A stretch of DNA of 64,000 nucleotides, from positions 269,620 through 333,619 of the forward strand of contig NZ_BMOU01000006.1 in the NCBI RefSeq assembly GCF_014647235.1. Reading direction: 5' to 3'. The notes beneath the pieces were generated by a model. It had not been told where the DNA came from, did no database searches, and saw only the letters and a list, made by a program, of their open reading frames with translations. Shown here one piece after another: positions 17,806 to 26,275 of this stretch. Source of the DNA: Haloarcula pellucida. Lineage in GTDB: Archaea > Halobacteriota > Halobacteria > Halobacteriales > Haloarculaceae. The position numbers and the translations under genes are program-made. The stretch's first letter is position 1; the number at the start of each line of letters is the position of its first letter.

Positions 17806-18576
17806 ATGGCGTTGCTTCGGGTGGTGATCGTCGGTCTGCTCGTCGTCTCCGCCGGCTGTGTCGGCTTCGGCGTCGGTGCCTCTGACACGGGGAGCGTCGC
17901 GACGGCCGGACAGGCCCCACCGGGCGTCGACGGCGGCATCGTCAACGCGACGGCGCTCGTCCGCGCCCACGAACGGTCGCTCGACGGCGTCGGCGTCGAC
18001 CTCGCGACGACGTGGACCCATCGGAGTAGCGTGCCGGGCGAGTCGAACCGAACCGTTCGAACGCGGACGCTGACCGACGGGAACGGCACGCTCTGGCGGC
18101 GCGCCGTCACGGCCGGTGACGGAGACGAACGGCGCGTCGAGCGATGGATTGTCGGGGGACGCGGGTTCCGGCACGTCGTCGGCGGCCGGACCGGCCGCAC
18201 CGACGGGATGGGGCCGACAGCCCGGTACCGCACGGCCCGCCTCGAACGCTGGCTCGCGACCGGGCGGTACCACGTCGCCGCTATCGAATCCGGCACGCCC
18301 GAGCGGTACGTCCTCACGACGACCACCTACGCCACCCCGGGCGGCGACCCGCGAGAGGCAGATACGGTCCGGTACGAAGCACAGGCCGTCGTGACCGGCG
18401 AGGGCCGGGTGACGGCCTTCTCGGCGACGCTGGTCACCATCGAGCGGAACAAGTGGGGCCGCCAGACTCGGATTCGCTCGTACAGTTACCGGCTGGCACG
18501 AACTGGGGGCGTCAGGGTGTCACGTCCCGGTTGGGTTCCCGATATACGGGCCGACGTGGAGGTGGCCGATGGCTGA
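17806..18576 (+). CDS. putative secreted lipoprotein, function unknown
   Basis: This 256-residue protein starts with a short hydrophobic segment ending VVSAGC, a lipobox, so it is probably membrane-anchored outside the cell. The rest has alternating strands with arginine-rich stretches (VERWIVGGRGFRHVV). This resembles the haloarchaeal lipoproteins with a LolA/LppX-like half-barrel, but I cannot confirm that. The stop overlaps the protease start by 8 bp, so the two are coupled. Export of a partner or substrate for the protease is possible. Confidence 0.65.
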   Translation: MALLRVVIVGLLVVSAGCVGFGVGASDTGSVATAGQAPPGVDGGIVNATALVRAHERSLDGVGVDLATTWTHRSSVPGESNRTVRTRTLTDGNGTLWRRAVTAGDGDERRVERWIVGGRGFRHVVGGRTGRTDGMGPTARYRTARLERWLATGRYHVAAIESGTPERYVLTTTTYATPGGDPREADTVRYEAQAVVTGEGRVTAFSATLVTIERNKWGRQTRIRSYSYRLARTGGVRVSRPGWVPDIRADVEVADG

Positions 18577-19909
18577 CCGGCGGGTTGCACTCGCCGTGGC
18601 CATACTCGCGGTGGTCGCGCTCACGGGCGCACTGGGAGTGCTCGCGACGACGACGCCGGCCAGTCCGACGCCGCCCCCGTCCGAGCGGCCCGCCGCGACT
18701 GCGCCGACCGAGGCCGGCGAGCAGCCCGACGGTGGCCGGGGGTTCGTCAGTCTCCACGACCGCGGGCTGACCGGCGAGAACGTCACCGTCGGCGTCGTCG
18801 ACGTCACCGGGTTCGACACGGACCGACCGCCGCTGACTCGCTCCGTGCGGGCGGCCCGCGCGTTCGGGACCGGGTCCGTCGACGGCGGCCAGACCGGCCA
18901 CGGCACGGCGGCGGCGACGGTGGTCGCCCGGACGGCGCCGGACGCGACGCTCTATCTCGCCCGCGTCGACGGCATCGACAGCTATCGGCGGGCCGTACGG
19001 TGGCTCAGACGGGCGGGCGTCGACGTCGTCGTCGCGCCGGTGTCGTTCTACGGCCACCCCGGTGACGGCACGGGCGAGGCCGCGCGCGTCGCCCAACGAG
19101 CGACTGATGCGGGGACGGTGTTCGTCGCGCCGGCGGGCAACCTCGCGGCCTCGCACTGGCGGGGTACCTACGACGCCGCGGGTACCGCGAACGGCACGGT
19201 GTTGTTCGGCGGCGACGACGGCGAGTCGCCCGTTCGACGTACCGCCATCGGCGGCGGGACGGACGTGACCGTCTGGCTCTCGTGGGACCGCGCCCACGCC
19301 GACGAGGACTACACGGCCGAACTGTACTGGACGAACGGGACGGCGACTCGACTGGTCGCCCGATCACAGCCGTATCCCGGTGACGACGTTCCCAACGAAC
19401 GCATCGTCGCCGACGTCTCGCCGGGTCGGTACTTCCTCGTCGTCCGAGGCCCCGCCGACCCGACCGGCGCCCGTCTCCGCCTCGTCTCGCCGACTCACGA
19501 GTTCTCGCAGGCGCGGCCCTCCGGGAGCGTCGTCGCTCCGGGCACCGCACGTGGCGTGGTCACCGTCGGCGCCTACGATACGCGGGTCGAGCGCGTCGAA
19601 CCGTTCAGTTCCCGGGGGCCGACGCTGGACGGGCGGCCCGGCGTCGACGTGGTGGCGCCGGACCGTCGCTTTGCCGGCCTGACCGAAAACGGGTTCGTCG
19701 GGTCCTCCGCGGCGGCCCCCTACGTCGGCGCGGTGGCGGCGCTCATGCTCGATGCGGACGGATCGCTGTCGCCGCGCCACGTCGAACTCCTGCTGGAACT
19801 GACTGCTCGGGACGTCGGCCCGCCGGGGGTCGACTACGCCTCGGGACACGGCCTCGCCGACCCGCGGGGCGCTGTCGGGGCCGCCGAGAACGAGACGGCC
19901 GGCGGTTAA
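18569..19909 (+). CDS. subtilisin-like (S8) serine protease, membrane-anchored or secreted
   Basis: This 446-residue protein has an N-terminal hydrophobic segment (residues 6-27) and a Pro/Thr-rich linker. An S8 domain follows with the full triad in order: Asp in VGVVDVTGFD, His in QTGHGTAAATV, oxyanion Asn in VAPAGNLAASHW, and Ser in VGSSAAAPYVGA. No propeptide I9 domain is evident. An inserted beta-rich section lies between the Asn and Ser blocks (YTAELYWTNGTATRL to FLVVRGPADPTGARL), which resembles a pre-peptidase C-terminal-like beta-sandwich. The catalytic residues predict activity. The natural substrate is unknown; coupled lipoprotein genes are candidates. Confidence 0.85.
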   Translation: MADRRVALAVAILAVVALTGALGVLATTTPASPTPPPSERPAATAPTEAGEQPDGGRGFVSLHDRGLTGENVTVGVVDVTGFDTDRPPLTRSVRAARAFGTGSVDGGQTGHGTAAATVVARTAPDATLYLARVDGIDSYRRAVRWLRRAGVDVVVAPVSFYGHPGDGTGEAARVAQRATDAGTVFVAPAGNLAASHWRGTYDAAGTANGTVLFGGDDGESPVRRTAIGGGTDVTVWLSWDRAHADEDYTAELYWTNGTATRLVARSQPYPGDDVPNERIVADVSPGRYFLVVRGPADPTGARLRLVSPTHEFSQARPSGSVVAPGTARGVVTVGAYDTRVERVEPFSSRGPTLDGRPGVDVVAPDRRFAGLTENGFVGSSAAAPYVGAVAALMLDADGSLSPRHVELLLELTARDVGPPGVDYASGHGLADPRGAVGAAENETAGG

Positions 19910-19969
19910 ACGCGATTTTAAGCCAGCCGAACGGCTATAGTGGTGGCTCCGTCACACCGTAGTAGAGAC

Positions 19970-20599
19970 ATGTCGGGACTCATCGACCGGATACAGGAGC
20001 GGACGGGGTCGCCCGACGAGCGACCGCGCGTGTTGGACGTCGACGAGGCAGACACCGACGAGGTGTTGGACGCCCTCTCCTCGGACACGGCCCGTGCGCT
20101 GTTTCGGACCCTGTTCGACCAGCCAGGCACGGCGTCCGAGATAGCGCGCCGCTGTGATACGTCCGTCCAGAACGTCCACTACCACATCTCGAATCTCGAA
20201 GCGGCAGGGCTCGTCGAATCTATCGACACCGTCTACTCCGAGAAGGGCAACGAGATGACCGTCTACGGCCCCGCCAGCGACCCCATCGTACTGGTGGGGA
20301 ACCGCGACTTGCGGCCCCGCCTCCAGCAGTCGCTGACCGACGTGGTCGCCGGCCTCGGTTTGCTGGGCCTCGCGAGTCTGTTCGTCCAGTGGGGGGCCGA
20401 ACGACTCGCCAACCCTGCCGGCGGGAACGGCGTCCTCGGTCCGGCCAGCCCGAACGCTCCCCAGACCGACCCGGCGGGGTCGCTTGCGTGGTTCGTCTTC
20501 GAAGTTGCCGAACCGGGATTGCTCTTCTTCTGTGGCTGTCTCGTCGTTTTGGCCGTCGTCGCGCTCGTGTTGCGTCGGGAGGACGCGGCCGCGTACTGA
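19970..20599 (+). CDS. ArsR-type winged-helix regulator with two C-terminal membrane segments
   Basis: This 209-residue protein has an N-terminal wHTH (ALSSDTARALFRTLF; TASEIARRCDTSVQNVHYHISNL). A linker with a basic wing follows, and then two hydrophobic helices (VVAGLGLLGLASLFVQW and GLLFFCGCLVVLAVVALVL). It is therefore a membrane-bound DNA-binding protein, a layout common in haloarchaea. ATG 19970 was chosen; an in-frame GTG at 19940 adds ten unconserved-looking residues. It follows the protease and precedes a surface protein on the other strand, so it may sense the envelope. Confidence 0.8.
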   Translation: MSGLIDRIQERTGSPDERPRVLDVDEADTDEVLDALSSDTARALFRTLFDQPGTASEIARRCDTSVQNVHYHISNLEAAGLVESIDTVYSEKGNEMTVYGPASDPIVLVGNRDLRPRLQQSLTDVVAGLGLLGLASLFVQWGAERLANPAGGNGVLGPASPNAPQTDPAGSLAWFVFEVAEPGLLFFCGCLVVLAVVALVLRREDAAAY

Positions 20600-20680
20600 C
20601 CGTACCGGCCGTCGAAGTCGAGGAGTGCGTTCTCGGCGGGTAACGGAGCAAAAACTGTCGACAGTGCTGGGTCGGCCCGG

Positions 20681-22039
20681 CTACAGCAGGGGCCGGAGGA
20701 TGATGCCGAGGCCGACGATGGCGACGAGGCCGCCGGCACCGAGTGCGAGACTCCCCGGTTCGAGCGGTATCCCGGAGCCGGACTCCGTGTCGTCCCCGTT
20801 CGTGGGGCCGTCGGCGACGGTGGCCGTCGAACCGCGGTCGTTCGTCGTCCCGTTGCTCGCCTGCACCGAGAGGGTACCGATGTCCGCCGCGTCGTCGGTG
20901 GCACCGTCTCCCCGGTACAACGTGAGGTCGTACTCGGTCGCGTCGAGTCGCGTGTCCAGCGTTACCTCCGACCCGGATTCGACCGTCACCGAGTCGGTCT
21001 CGGCGGCCGCCGTAAGCGTCGTCCCGTCCCGACCGGCGGCCGCCGTGTCGAACAGGAGCGTCACGGTGCCGTCGCCGTCGCCGTCGCGGACGGTCGCGTT
21101 TATCTCGTACCCGCTCTCGCGGCCGCCGATGGACACCGTCCCCGCCTCGGCGTCGGCGAGGACGACGGTCAGCCGGGCCGTCCCGCCCTGTCGCGTCGTG
21201 TAGACGCTTCGCTCGAAGCCGAACTCGGGGCCGTCGTCGACGGCGAACTGCTCCTCGGCGGTATCGTTCGCTTCGACGAGGAGCGTGCCTACGTCGTCCG
21301 CACGGCCGTCCGTACCGTCGCCGTAGAAGACGCGGTACTCGTAGGATGCGGGGTCGAGCGTCGACGGGAGTTCCGTCTCCTCGCGGGTGACCATCAGCGA
21401 GTCGCTGGCGTCGGCCACCGACAGCGTCTCGCCGTCGGTCCCGGCGTTTGCGGTGTCGAATCGGACCGTCACAGTCCCGTCGCCGTCGCCGTCGATCAGC
21501 GACGCGTTGACGAGGTAGTTGACATCGTCGCCACCGAGCGAGAACACCGCCGTCTCCGTGCCGTCAATCGCGACCGGAATCTCGGCGACCTCACCTTGGG
21601 TCACCTGAACGACCCCGTCGTTCGGGGCCGGCGTCGGCGTCGGGGTCTCGGGAACCGTGTCGGTGCAGTCGCCGTCACAGGCGACTAGCGTCTCGGTGCG
21701 TTCCGCGAGCGTCTGCCCGTCGTAGTGAATCGTCAGTTCGTAGGACGTGTTGGGCGCCACGTTGCTCAGGTCGAAGACGGCGGCGAAACTGCCGTCGTCG
21801 GCGACGCGGGCGGTCTGCTGGTGGAGGAACGGTGCCGCGGCGTCGTTCGACCGGAGACGGACGGTCAGTTCGGTACCCGGCGCGATACTCGTCTCACCGG
21901 TGACGACCTGTTGCTCGGCCGAGGCCAGCGGGAGGCTACCGTCGTCGACGGTGGCGCTCTGGTCGGCCAGCGCGGGGCCGATACCGACCACTGTAGCCGA
22001 AAGCAGGAGGCAGACGAGTGCGAGCGACCGGGTCGTCAT
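20681..22039 (-). CDS. BGTF-like surface protein with C-terminal anchor
   Basis: This 452-residue protein starts with a Sec signal (MTTRSLALVCLLLSATVVG) and ends with a hydrophobic helix (LALGAGGLVAIVGLGIIL) plus a short tail. The middle has two repeated units, each with an Asp-rich DGDGDGTVT loop followed by (V/L)xFDTAxAGxDG, as in BGTF-type haloarchaeal surface proteins. A Thr/Pro linker precedes them. This repeated-unit design suggests an extracellular adhesive or structural role. A GGAGGTG ribosome site lies 7 bp before the ATG at 22039, which fixes the start. Confidence 0.75.
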   Translation of the reverse strand: MTTRSLALVCLLLSATVVGIGPALADQSATVDDGSLPLASAEQQVVTGETSIAPGTELTVRLRSNDAAAPFLHQQTARVADDGSFAAVFDLSNVAPNTSYELTIHYDGQTLAERTETLVACDGDCTDTVPETPTPTPAPNDGVVQVTQGEVAEIPVAIDGTETAVFSLGGDDVNYLVNASLIDGDGDGTVTVRFDTANAGTDGETLSVADASDSLMVTREETELPSTLDPASYEYRVFYGDGTDGRADDVGTLLVEANDTAEEQFAVDDGPEFGFERSVYTTRQGGTARLTVVLADAEAGTVSIGGRESGYEINATVRDGDGDGTVTLLFDTAAAGRDGTTLTAAAETDSVTVESGSEVTLDTRLDATEYDLTLYRGDGATDDAADIGTLSVQASNGTTNDRGSTATVADGPTNGDDTESGSGIPLEPGSLALGAGGLVAIVGLGIILRPLL

Positions 22040-22406
22040 CGGTGCACCTCCCGCCTGCTGGTTGTATCGCGGTTCGACGGGCCGACACCGTCCGGCGGTC
22101 GGACGGCGTCTGGAGGGCAGTTCGCTGTCATGCACTCGATTCGTTGGTACGGCCGTACTAAAGCCCCGCTGGAAGGTTAAATCCGGATTGAAACACGGAG
22201 CGATGAGACGCGGCCGGCCCACGAAACCCGGTGAGCGGTCGTGAGAACCTTCTTTCCGTCGTCGGTGGCGACACAGCAACCAGAACCTTCAGTATCGCGT
22301 ACCGAGTTGCTAACGTATGCACGATTCGCGACGGTGCGGTCGCGACACCGGCCCTGACTCGGCCTTGTCAACGGACGCGGCGCGGACAGCCATGGGAGTG
22401 GTGTAG
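22040..22406. other. 367-bp divergent intergenic region
   Basis: This spacer lies between the surface protein and the sulfatase-fold gene and should hold both promoters. The palindrome AATCCGGATT (22180-22189) is flanked by AT-rich bases (GGTTAA; GAAAC) and is the best regulatory candidate. The same decamer core recurs at 39028-39037. No TATA box is obvious for the sulfatase-fold gene and no further gene is seen. Confidence 0.4.
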
Positions 22407-23834
22407 GTGCCGGCCGAGGTTGAAAACGTCGTTCTCGTCACTGTCGACTCGCTTCGGGCCGACGCGGTGGGCGGCGACGACAGCGTCTCTCCGGTACTGG
22501 ACGGACTCGCCGACGACGGCGTCGTCTTCGAGAACGCGATGGCACACGGCAACTGGACGCCCTTCTCGTTCCCCAGCGTTCACGGATCTCGCCCGGTCTT
22601 CGACGAGGGAGCGGACATCGGCGTGGCATCGACGCCGACGCTCGCCGAACAGTTATCCGAGGCCGGCGTCGAGACCGGCGGGTTCAACGCCGCCAACGGC
22701 TTCCTCACGGACCACTGGGGGTACGACCGCGGCTTCGACGAGTTCGAACCGTTCGTCGAAAGCGGCGGGTACAGCAAGTACCTCGCGGCGCACCCGACGG
22801 TGCAGGCGTGGGTCCAACTCGGCACGTCTCCCTTCCGGCGGGCCGCCGCCGCCCTCCGTGGTGAGTCCGACGCCCGCCCGTTCGCAGACGTCTCGCGTAT
22901 GGGCGACTTAGAACAGCACGCTACGGACTTCCTCGAAGGCGCCGCCGACGACGGGTTCTTTCTCTGGGTACACTACATGGACACACACACGCCCTACGTC
23001 CCGGCGCCGCGACACCTCCGAGAGGTATCTGACACCCACTTCGGCCTGTTCCGAATGCTCGGTTCCCACCTGCGGACCGGCCTCGGGTGGGACGTCGACC
23101 AGCGAACGCTGGGCACCCTCCGGACGCTGTACGACGGGACGGTGAGGCAGGTCGACGCGAGCGTCGGCCGTCTGCTCGACACGCTGGACGCCGAGGGACT
23201 GGCCGAGGAGACGGCCGTCGTCGTCGCCGGCGACCACGGCGAGGAGTTCCTAGACCACGGCCACCTCGCGCACTACCCGAAACTGTACGGCGAACTCGTC
23301 GAGGTACCCTACGTCGTGACCCATCCCGACGGGGGGAGCGGGACGGTCCACCAGCCAGTCGGCCTCGACACCATCGCGCCGACGGTGTGTGACCTGCTCG
23401 GCGTCGACCCCGCGCCCGCGTGGGAGGGCGAGTCGGTCGCCCCGGCACTGGACGGCGAGACCATCGAGTCCCAGAGTCCGGTGGTGTCCGTCGCGGTGCG
23501 GGGCGAGAGCGTGACGAGCCAACCGATTCCACGCCGTCTCGACGACGGCGAGTTGCTCGTGAGCGCCCGCGACGCCCGCTGGACGTACGTCGAACACACC
23601 GAGTCGGGCCACCGGGAACTGTACGACCGACGTGAGGACCCGGATGAACGGCGAAACCTGTGTGCGACAGCCACCGCGGACACCGCGCCGCCGCCAGTCC
23701 TCGACCGACTTTCGGCGGCCGTCGCCGACCACGTCGACCGACTCGAAACCGCCGCAGACGCCGACGAGACCGGCGATGACGGACAGACGTCTGACGAAAT
23801 AGCGGCACGCTTAAAGGCACTCGGTTATAAATAG
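22407..23834 (+). CDS. sulfatase/alkaline phosphatase-fold hydrolase or transferase
   Basis: This 475-residue protein shows the sulfatase fold: metal-binding VVLVTVDSLRAD at the start and AVVVAGDHGEEFLDHGHLAHYPKLYGE near residue 275. The nucleophile position reads NWTPFSFPSVHGS. Classical sulfatases have C/S-x-P-x-R there, with Cys or Ser converted to formylglycine; here Ser is present but the Arg is not. It may therefore act on phosphate or phosphodiester groups, as relatives in cell-surface polysaccharide synthesis do. The next gene encodes a GtrA flippase-like protein, 6 bp away, which supports surface-glycan work. The GTG start at 22407 leads straight into the fold. Confidence 0.8.
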   Translation: MPAEVENVVLVTVDSLRADAVGGDDSVSPVLDGLADDGVVFENAMAHGNWTPFSFPSVHGSRPVFDEGADIGVASTPTLAEQLSEAGVETGGFNAANGFLTDHWGYDRGFDEFEPFVESGGYSKYLAAHPTVQAWVQLGTSPFRRAAAALRGESDARPFADVSRMGDLEQHATDFLEGAADDGFFLWVHYMDTHTPYVPAPRHLREVSDTHFGLFRMLGSHLRTGLGWDVDQRTLGTLRTLYDGTVRQVDASVGRLLDTLDAEGLAEETAVVVAGDHGEEFLDHGHLAHYPKLYGELVEVPYVVTHPDGGSGTVHQPVGLDTIAPTVCDLLGVDPAPAWEGESVAPALDGETIESQSPVVSVAVRGESVTSQPIPRRLDDGELLVSARDARWTYVEHTESGHRELYDRREDPDERRNLCATATADTAPPPVLDRLSAAVADHVDRLETAADADETGDDGQTSDEIAARLKALGYK

Positions 23835-23840
23835 GGCTCC

Positions 23841-24251
23841 ATGTCGTTCGCCGTCGCCACCTCGCCGCGACGACAGCGACTCGTTCGGTTCTTCCTCGTC
23901 GGCCTGACAGCGGCGACTATCCAGACGGCCTTGCTCTGGGTGTTCGTCGACATCGGGCGCATCAACTACCTGTTGAGCGCGTTCGTGGCCATCGAGGTGA
24001 CCATCCTGTTCCAGTACGTCCTCAACAACGCGTGGACGTTCCATCGCTCGCGTCACACGTCGATGCGGGAGTATCTCGTGGGGATGGGCAAGACGAACCT
24101 CGTCCGCGGGACGGCCATCCCGCTCCAACTGGGCGCGCTGTACGCGCTGGTGACGTGGGGCGGCATCGAGTATCTGGTCGCCAACGCCATCGCCATCGCT
24201 GCGACGGGGCTCTACCGCTACGCGCTGGACTCGAACTGGACCTGGAACTAG
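23841..24251 (+). CDS. GtrA-like membrane protein
   Basis: This 136-residue protein has four predicted membrane helices and the GtrA signature layout (RFFLVGLTAATIQTALLW; LNNAWTFHRS; YRYALDSNWTWN). GtrA proteins are thought to help flip lipid-linked sugars across the membrane. It follows the sulfatase-fold gene by 6 bp, so the two are probably one operon for surface glycan or lipid modification. Confidence 0.82.
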   Translation: MSFAVATSPRRQRLVRFFLVGLTAATIQTALLWVFVDIGRINYLLSAFVAIEVTILFQYVLNNAWTFHRSRHTSMREYLVGMGKTNLVRGTAIPLQLGALYALVTWGGIEYLVANAIAIAATGLYRYALDSNWTWN

Positions 24252-24286
24252 GCGACGTTTTTGCACCCGGCGTCCGGAGACGACGT

Positions 24287-26275
24287 ATGGACGATTCGGT
24301 CAGGTTGGGCGTCGACGTCGGGGGGACCTTCACCGACGTCGTCCTCGTCGCCGAAGACGGGATGACGACGACGAAAGTACCGACGACGAGCCCACAGCAC
24401 GAGGGCGTGCTCTCGGGTGTCGCCGCGGCCTGTGAGACGGGCGGCGTCGACCCGGACGAGGTCGATCAGTTCCGCCACGCGATGACCGTGGCGACGAACG
24501 CGCTGCTGGAAGCAGACGGCGCGGAGACGGCGCTCGTGACCACCGAGGGCTTTGGCGACGTACTGGCTATCGGGCGACAGGACCGCCCGGAGTTGTACGA
24601 CCAGTCCGTCGCCCGCCCCGACCCGTTCGTTCCCGCCGAACGTCGGTACGAACTCGCCGAACGGGCGACCACCGACGGTATCGAGACGGCCGTCGACGAG
24701 CGTGCGGTCCGGGACCTCGCCGCCGATATCGACGCCGACGCGGTTGCGGTGTCGTTCCTCCACGCTTACGCACACCCGGAGAACGAGCGCCGCGTCGCCG
24801 AGGGACTCCGCGAGGAACTCGACGTGCCGGTGTCGGCCAGTCACGAGGTACTGGCCGCGTTCCGAGAGTACGAACGCACCGCGACCACGGTGGCCGACGC
24901 GTTCGTCACGCCGGTCATCGACGACTACCTCGGTCGACTGGTCGACGGCGCGACCGACCGAGGCCTTCCCGAACCGCGGGTGATGCAGTCGAACGGCGGC
25001 ATCGCCGACGCCGACACAGTCCGCCGACATGCGGTGACGACGGCGCTCTCGGGTCCGGCGGCCGGCGTCGTCGGCGCGAGCGCCTTCGAACCGGACGACG
25101 CCGACGGCCTCGTGACCTTCGACATGGGTGGGACCTCCAGCGACGTCTCGCTCGTTCGCGAGGGCGAGGTGGAGCGGACCACGCAGGCGGACGTGGGCGG
25201 CCGTCCCGTCCGGGTCCCGATGGTCGACGTCGAGACGGTCGGTGCCGGCGGCGGCTCACTCGCGTGGGTCGACGCTGGCGGCGCGCTCCGCGTGGGCCCC
25301 CAGTCGGCGGGGGCCGACCCCGGCCCGGCCTGCTACGGGAAGGGCGGTACCGACCCGACGGTCACCGACGCGGCGCTCCTGTTGGGGTATCTCGGTGCCG
25401 ACACGACGCTCGGAGCGGCGCTCGAACTCGACGTCGACGCGGCGCGGGACGCGCTCGCCGACCTCGCGACCGAGGCGGGCCTCGACGATCCGCTGGCGGC
25501 CGCTCGCGGCGTCTACCGCGTCGCCAACGCGACGATGACCCGAACCATCCGGAGCGTCACGGCCGAACGCGGTCACGACCCCCGCGAGTTCGCGATGGCG
25601 GCGTTCGGCGGCGCCGGCCCGATGCACGCGGCGGCGCTCGCCGACCGGCTTGGCGTCTCCACGGTGGTCGTCCCCCGAGCCAGCGGCGTCCTCTCGGCGC
25701 TGGGCTTGCTGGCGGCCGACGAGCAACACGACGCCGTCCGGACCTATCGGGCGCATCTCGACGAGGTCGACCCAGCGGCCGTCGCGTCGGTTCTCGACGA
25801 CCTCGAAGCCGAGGTGCTGGCCGAGACGAGCGACCCCGAGGCGGCGACGGTCACCGTCGAGGCCGACTGTCGCTACGCCGGCCAGAGCCACGAACTCGGC
25901 GTCGAAATCGAGGACTTCGACCGGGCGACCCTCCGCGAGCGCTTCCACGCGACCCACGAACGGGCCCACGGCTACCGTCTGCCCGACGCCGTCGTCGAAC
26001 TGGTCACCCTGCGAGCGACGGCCACCGTCGGCCACGAGATGCCGCCGATAGCCCACTCGGCGAGCGACGGACCCGCACAGACCGGTACCCGCGACGTATC
26101 GTTCGGTGAGCGGTGGCACGAGACGCCGGTCCTCGACTGGGGGGCGCTCGGTCCCGGAACGACGCGTGACGGCCCCGCCATCGTCGAGGGCGGCGAGAGC
26201 ACCGTCGTCGTGCCGCCGAACTGGACGCTCCGTGCCGACGACCGCGGGACGCTTCGACTGGAGGGTGACGAATGA
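24287..26275 (+). CDS. hyuA: hydantoinase/oxoprolinase family subunit A
   Basis: This 662-residue protein has the HyuA pattern: LGVDVGGTFTDVVLV at the N-terminus (ATP-binding ASKHA-like), NALLEADGAETALVTTEGF, FDMGGTSSDVSLV near residue 280, and GGAGPMHAAALADRLG near 450. The family includes ATP-dependent N-methylhydantoinase, 5-oxoprolinase and acetone carboxylase beta subunits. The substrate is not determined. The ATG at 24287 begins directly at the motif. Its stop overlaps the start of subunit B (ATGA). Confidence 0.88.
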   Translation: MDDSVRLGVDVGGTFTDVVLVAEDGMTTTKVPTTSPQHEGVLSGVAAACETGGVDPDEVDQFRHAMTVATNALLEADGAETALVTTEGFGDVLAIGRQDRPELYDQSVARPDPFVPAERRYELAERATTDGIETAVDERAVRDLAADIDADAVAVSFLHAYAHPENERRVAEGLREELDVPVSASHEVLAAFREYERTATTVADAFVTPVIDDYLGRLVDGATDRGLPEPRVMQSNGGIADADTVRRHAVTTALSGPAAGVVGASAFEPDDADGLVTFDMGGTSSDVSLVREGEVERTTQADVGGRPVRVPMVDVETVGAGGGSLAWVDAGGALRVGPQSAGADPGPACYGKGGTDPTVTDAALLLGYLGADTTLGAALELDVDAARDALADLATEAGLDDPLAAARGVYRVANATMTRTIRSVTAERGHDPREFAMAAFGGAGPMHAAALADRLGVSTVVVPRASGVLSALGLLAADEQHDAVRTYRAHLDEVDPAAVASVLDDLEAEVLAETSDPEAATVTVEADCRYAGQSHELGVEIEDFDRATLRERFHATHERAHGYRLPDAVVELVTLRATATVGHEMPPIAHSASDGPAQTGTRDVSFGERWHETPVLDWGALGPGTTRDGPAIVEGGESTVVVPPNWTLRADDRGTLRLEGDE

